Shown: positions 60,818-64,000 of the stretch, piece after piece
How the letters are laid out: the number at the start of each line of letters is the position of its first letter
Position numbering within the stretch: position 1 is the first letter of the stretch
Origin: JAVBSN01 sp031556525
GTDB lineage: Bacteria; Bacillota; Clostridia; Lachnospirales; Lachnospiraceae
Reading direction: 5' to 3'
NCBI GenBank assembly: GCA_031556525.1
Contig: JAVBSS010000037.1
Location: 36,795 to 100,794 of the forward strand
Length of the DNA stretch: 64,000 nt
The notes under the pieces: model-generated
What the model saw: the letters and a program-made list of their open reading frames with translations, nothing else
Database searches by the model: none
What the model was told of the DNA's origin: nothing
Position numbers and translations under genes: made by a program

Positions 60818-61609
60818 ATGGAATTTATTACTTACGAACAAGAAGGATATGTAGGAATTATTACAATCAATCGTCCTAAGGCACTTAACGCACTTAATAG
60901 TCAAGTGTTAGAAGAGATAGATGCAACATTAGATAATGTTAATTTAGAAGATACAAGAGCTCTTATCTTAACTGGAGCTGGTGACAAATCATTTGTTGCT
61001 GGTGCAGATATAGGAGAGATGTCATCACTTACAAAAGCTGAAGGCGAAGCATTCGGTAAGAAAGGTAATGATGTATTTAGAAAATTAGAGACATTCCCAA
61101 TTCCAGTTATTGCAGCTATTAATGGTTTTGCTTTAGGTGGTGGATGTGAGATATCAATGAGTTGTGATATTAGAATCTGTTCTGATAACGCTATTTTTGG
61201 ACAACCAGAAGTAGGTTTAGGAATTACACCAGGATTTGGTGGTACTCAAAGATTAGCAAGACTTGTTTCTCCAGGTATGGCTAAACAATTAATCTATACA
61301 GCTAGAAACATCAAAGCAGATGAAGCTTATAGAATAGGTCTTGTAAATGCAGTATATACACAAGAAGAATTAATGGATGCTGCTAAGAAGATGGCTGCTG
61401 GTATTGCTGCTCAAGCTCCAATAGCTGTTCGTAATTGTAAGAAAGCAATAAATGATGGACTTCAAGTAGACATGGACGAAGCTCTTGTTATTGAAGAAAA
61501 ATTATTTGGTGATTGCTTTGATACAGCAGATCAACAAGCAGGAATGGGTAATTTCTTAGAGAAAGATAAAGAAAAGAAATTAAGAGTAGTTCCATTCCAA
61601 AATAAATAA
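60818..61609 (+). CDS. crt: 3-hydroxybutyryl-CoA dehydratase (crotonase)
   Basis: 263 residues of the enoyl-CoA hydratase family. Oxyanion-hole region SFVAGADIGEMSSLTKAEG and INGFALGGGCEISMSCDIRI, with the two catalytic Glu in CEISMSCD and FGQPEVGLGITPGFGGTQRL. Converts 3-hydroxybutyryl-CoA to crotonyl-CoA. AGGAGAAACACA precedes the start. A strong hairpin follows before hbd. Confidence 0.96.
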   Translation: MEFITYEQEGYVGIITINRPKALNALNSQVLEEIDATLDNVNLEDTRALILTGAGDKSFVAGADIGEMSSLTKAEGEAFGKKGNDVFRKLETFPIPVIAAINGFALGGGCEISMSCDIRICSDNAIFGQPEVGLGITPGFGGTQRLARLVSPGMAKQLIYTARNIKADEAYRIGLVNAVYTQEELMDAAKKMAAGIAAQAPIAVRNCKKAINDGLQVDMDEALVIEEKLFGDCFDTADQQAGMGNFLEKDKEKKLRVVPFQNK

Positions 61610-61622
61610 TATAGTTTAGTTT

Positions 61623-61657
61623 CACTTAGGATGGCGAAATAACGCCATCCTAAAGTG
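61623..61657 (+). other. Intercistronic hairpin between crt and hbd
   Basis: CACTTAGGATGGCG pairs with CGCCATCCTAAAGTG, 14 pairs with a single bulged A, loop AAATAA. No U tract follows, so it is more likely an RNA-stability or processing element than a terminator. Confidence 0.65.
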
Positions 61658-61729
61658 TGGTAAAGAGTATATACATAATTATATGCCATTAGGCATGATT
61701 AAAATTTATAAAATCAGGAGGATTTATCG

Positions 61730-62569
61730 ATGAAAGTAGGTATTATCGGTGCAGGAACTATGGGTTCTGGTATTGCACAAGCATTTGCTCAAACAGAAGG
61801 TTATGAAGTAGTATTATGTGACATTAATGAGGAATTTGCTGCTAACGGAAAGAACAGAATAGCAGGTGGTTTTGAGAAGAGAGTTGCAAGAGGTAAGATG
61901 GAACAAGCAGCTGCAGATTCTATTTTAGCAAAGATTACAACAGGTACAAAAGAGAAATGTACTGATTGTGATTTAGTTGTTGAAGCAGCTTTAGAGAATA
62001 TGGAAATCAAGAAACAAACATTCAAAGAGTTACAAGCAATTGTTAGCCCAGAGTGTATGTTTGCTACAAATACATCATCTTTATCAATCACAGAGATAGG
62101 TGCAGGTCTTGATAGACCAGTTATCGGTATGCATTTCTTCAACCCAGCTCCAATTATGAAACTTGTAGAAGTTATTGCAGGTATTAATACTCCAGCAGAT
62201 ATGGTTGATAAGGTTAAGAAGATTTCAGAAGAAATCGGTAAGACACCTGTTCAAGTAGAAGAAGCTGCAGGATTTGTTGTTAACAGAATTCTTATCCCAA
62301 TGATTAACGAAGCAGTTGGTATCTATGCTGAAGGTGTTGCTTCAGTTGAAGGTATTGATTCAGCTATGAAGCTTGGTGCTAACCATCCAATGGGACCTTT
62401 AGCATTAGGTGATTTAGTTGGTCTTGATATCTGTTTAGCTATCATGGAAGTATTACAATCAGAGACTGGTGATTCTAAGTATCGTCCACATCCACTTCTT
62501 AAGAAAATGGTTCGTGGTGGACAATTAGGTATGAAGACTGGTAAAGGATTCTACGATTATAGTAAGTAA
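61730..62569 (+). CDS. hbd: 3-hydroxybutyryl-CoA dehydrogenase
   Basis: 279 residues. NAD(P)-binding GIIGAGTMGSGIAQAFA at the N-terminus, catalytic His and Glu in IGMHFFNPAPIMKLVEVI, GFVVNRILIPMINEAVGI, and the C-terminal KLGANHPMGPLALGDLVGLD. Reduces acetoacetyl-CoA to 3-hydroxybutyryl-CoA. AGGAGG site. Third gene of the cluster, 120 bases after crt. Confidence 0.97.
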   Translation: MKVGIIGAGTMGSGIAQAFAQTEGYEVVLCDINEEFAANGKNRIAGGFEKRVARGKMEQAAADSILAKITTGTKEKCTDCDLVVEAALENMEIKKQTFKELQAIVSPECMFATNTSSLSITEIGAGLDRPVIGMHFFNPAPIMKLVEVIAGINTPADMVDKVKKISEEIGKTPVQVEEAAGFVVNRILIPMINEAVGIYAEGVASVEGIDSAMKLGANHPMGPLALGDLVGLDICLAIMEVLQSETGDSKYRPHPLLKKMVRGGQLGMKTGKGFYDYSK

Positions 62570-62649
62570 GAAGCGAGTATTAGCTTAGAATGGTGCATTT
62601 TAAGTTTATATCTCAATGATTATATATAATTAATATGGAGGAAATAAGA

Positions 62650-63801
62650 ATGGATTTTGCATTAAGTAAGAAACATGAGATGGCAAGAACTCTATTTAGA
62701 GATTTTGCACAAAACGAAGTAAAGCCTCTTGCTCAAGAAGTTGATGAGACAGAAACATTCCCTACTGAGACTGTTGAGAAAATGGCTAAGTTAGGATTTT
62801 TAGGTATTCCAGTACCAAAAGAGTATGGCGGACAAGGTTGTGATATTTTAACATATGCTATGTGTGTTGAAGAGTTATCAAAAGTTTGTGGTACAACAGG
62901 TGTTATCGTATCAGCACATACATCTCTTTGCGTTGACCCTATCTTAACTTATGGTACAGAAGAACAAAAACAAAAATACGTAGTTCCACTTGCAAAAGGT
63001 GAGAAATTAGGTGCATTTGGTTTAACTGAGCCAGGAGCTGGTACAGATGCTCAAGGACAACAAACAAAGGCTGTATTAGATGGTGACGAGTGGGTACTTA
63101 ACGGTTCTAAATGTTTCATCACTAATGGTAAAGAAGCTGATATATATATCGTAATAGCTATTACAGGTGTTATTGAAAAACGTGGTAGAACATCTAAAGA
63201 AATTTCTTGTTTCATCGTAGAAAAAGGAACTCCTGGATTTACATTTGGAACTAAAGAGAAGAAGATGGGTATCCGTGGTTCATCTACTTACGAGTTAATC
63301 TTTACAGATTGTCGTATTCCAAAGGAGAACTTATTAGGACAAAAAGGTAAGGGATTCGGAATCGCTATGCATACATTAGATGGTGGTCGTATTGGTATCG
63401 CTGCTCAAGCTCTTGGTTTAGCAGAGGGTGCATTAGAGACTACAATTGAATATGTAAAAGAGAGAAAGCAATTTGGTAGAGCAATTGGTGCATTCCAAAA
63501 TACTCAATTCCAATTAGCTGACATGGCTACTAAGACAGAAGCTGCTCAATTATTAGTTTACAAAGCTGCTATGGCTAAGGCTACTCAAAAAGTATATTCA
63601 GTTGAAGCTGCTATGGCTAAATTATATGCTGCAGAAGTTGCAATGGAAGTTACAACTAAGGCAGTTCAATTACATGGTGGATATGGTTATATTAGAGAGT
63701 ACGATGTAGAGCGTATGATGCGTGACGCTAAGATTACTGAGATCTACGAAGGAACTTCAGAAGTTCAACGTATGGTTATCTCTGGTAACTTATTAAAGTA
63801 A
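62650..63801 (+). CDS. bcd: Butyryl-CoA dehydrogenase
   Basis: 383 residues, acyl-CoA dehydrogenase family with FAD. FGLTEPGAGTDAQGQQT (FAD/substrate loop), CFITNGKEADIYIVIAITG, EKKMGIRGSSTYELIFTDC, ALDGGRI-type helix TLDGGRIGIAAQALGLAEGA, and the catalytic Glu in ITEIYEGTSEVQRMVI. Reduces crotonyl-CoA; in Clostridia it works with EtfAB in electron bifurcation, which also reduces ferredoxin. Start at MDFALS after ATGGAGGAAA. etfB begins 13 bases later. Confidence 0.97.
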   Translation: MDFALSKKHEMARTLFRDFAQNEVKPLAQEVDETETFPTETVEKMAKLGFLGIPVPKEYGGQGCDILTYAMCVEELSKVCGTTGVIVSAHTSLCVDPILTYGTEEQKQKYVVPLAKGEKLGAFGLTEPGAGTDAQGQQTKAVLDGDEWVLNGSKCFITNGKEADIYIVIAITGVIEKRGRTSKEISCFIVEKGTPGFTFGTKEKKMGIRGSSTYELIFTDCRIPKENLLGQKGKGFGIAMHTLDGGRIGIAAQALGLAEGALETTIEYVKERKQFGRAIGAFQNTQFQLADMATKTEAAQLLVYKAAMAKATQKVYSVEAAMAKLYAAEVAMEVTTKAVQLHGGYGYIREYDVERMMRDAKITEIYEGTSEVQRMVISGNLLK

Positions 63802-63814
63802 GGAGGAACTTATT

Positions 63815-64000
63815 GTGAAGATAGTTGTTTGTGTTAAACAAGTACCAGATACAAAAGGCGGAGTTAAATTCAACCCAGATGGTACATTAGATAGAGGTGC
63901 AATGCTTACAATCATGAATCCAGATGATAAAGCTGGATTAGAGGCAGCACTTAGATTAAAAGATCAATATGGCGCAGAAGTTACAGTAGTAACTATGGGT
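63815..64000 (+). CDS. etfB: Electron transfer flavoprotein beta subunit, N-terminal part
   Basis: 62 codons reach the right edge. GTG start after AAGGAGGAACTTATT; the protein begins MKIVVCVKQVPDTKGGVKFN and continues MNPDDKAGLEAALRLKD, the EtfB pattern. Partner of Bcd. etfA would be expected just outside the window. Confidence 0.93.
   Translation, partial: MKIVVCVKQVPDTKGGVKFNPDGTLDRGAMLTIMNPDDKAGLEAALRLKDQYGAEVTVVTMG

Overview
The window is about 64 kb of AT-rich DNA. It reads as the chromosome of an anaerobic, butyrate-forming Clostridia bacterium, most likely of the family Lachnospiraceae. The signs are a thl-crt-hbd-bcd-etf butyryl-CoA cluster, an [FeFe] hydrogenase, a Re-citrate-synthase-type 2-oxoglutarate operon, a LytS/YesN-type sugar sensor beside an mgl transporter, strong AGGAGG ribosome sites, and many small Clostridia-type hypothetical genes. 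No rRNA, tRNA, CRISPR array, prophage or insertion sequence was seen.

Layout. 1-6.2 kb: amino acid synthesis (end of ilvD, then the ilvB-serC-serA-asd run, with a structured element between serC and serA). 6.2-6.6 kb: a compact candidate type I toxin-antitoxin locus. 6.6-8.8 kb: a YhfC-like membrane protease, a CorA transporter and a small Cys-containing protein. 8.8-13.1 kb: the pantothenate/CoA operon panG-panB-panC-panD-coaBC. 13.2-16.8 kb: a small secreted protein followed by two FtsX-type permeases and an ABC ATPase, a bacteriocin- or peptide-like export cassette. 16.8-17.6 kb: a lytic transglycosylase on the minus strand. 17.8-22.2 kb: an accessory island of short unknown genes (immunity-like in style, one frameshifted), a lipoprotein, and a second, TxpA/RatA-like type I toxin-antitoxin locus. 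22.3-24.4 kb: group-B-type [FeFe] hydrogenase, a tiny membrane protein, and an intergenic region with DnaA-box-like motifs. 24.4-29.4 kb: citrate synthase (Re type), isocitrate dehydrogenase and aconitase, which together make 2-oxoglutarate. 29.5-41.8 kb: a galactose-type ABC transporter (mglBAC) bracketed by its probable regulatory parts: a YesN-like regulator before it, and a LytS-like kinase with two extra substrate-binding proteins after it. An aldo/keto reductase and an aminotransferase lie in the same region. 41.9-43.3 kb: nfeD and an SPFH protein on the minus strand. 43.6-47.2 kb: Na/phosphate symporter-PhoU fusion plus a PhoP/PhoR-like pair. 47.3-51.6 kb: AI-2E family protein, a patatin relic, an amidohydrolase, a YbjQ/zinc-ribbon protein and a HAD phosphatase. 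51.7-59.4 kb: a TPR/acidic-repeat protein, an 881-residue protein with 36 exact-length octapeptide repeats and a degenerate AAA+-like domain, an MreB/Mbl homologue, and a YgiQ-type radical SAM protein. 59.6 kb to the end: thl, crt, hbd, bcd and the start of etfB.

The least explained parts are: (1) the 6.26-6.62 kb locus, which has a 42-residue hydrophobic/basic ORF, convergent promoters, an antisense RNA with its own terminator, and an inverted repeat at the 5' ends of both RNAs; (2) the repeat-helix protein/MreB cluster at 51.7-57.5 kb, which may be an undescribed cytoskeletal or envelope scaffold; (3) the secreted-protein/ABC cassette at 13.2-16.7 kb; and (4) the hairpin element at 3.77-3.84 kb. 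All functional statements come from reading motifs and gene order by eye; no search was run.
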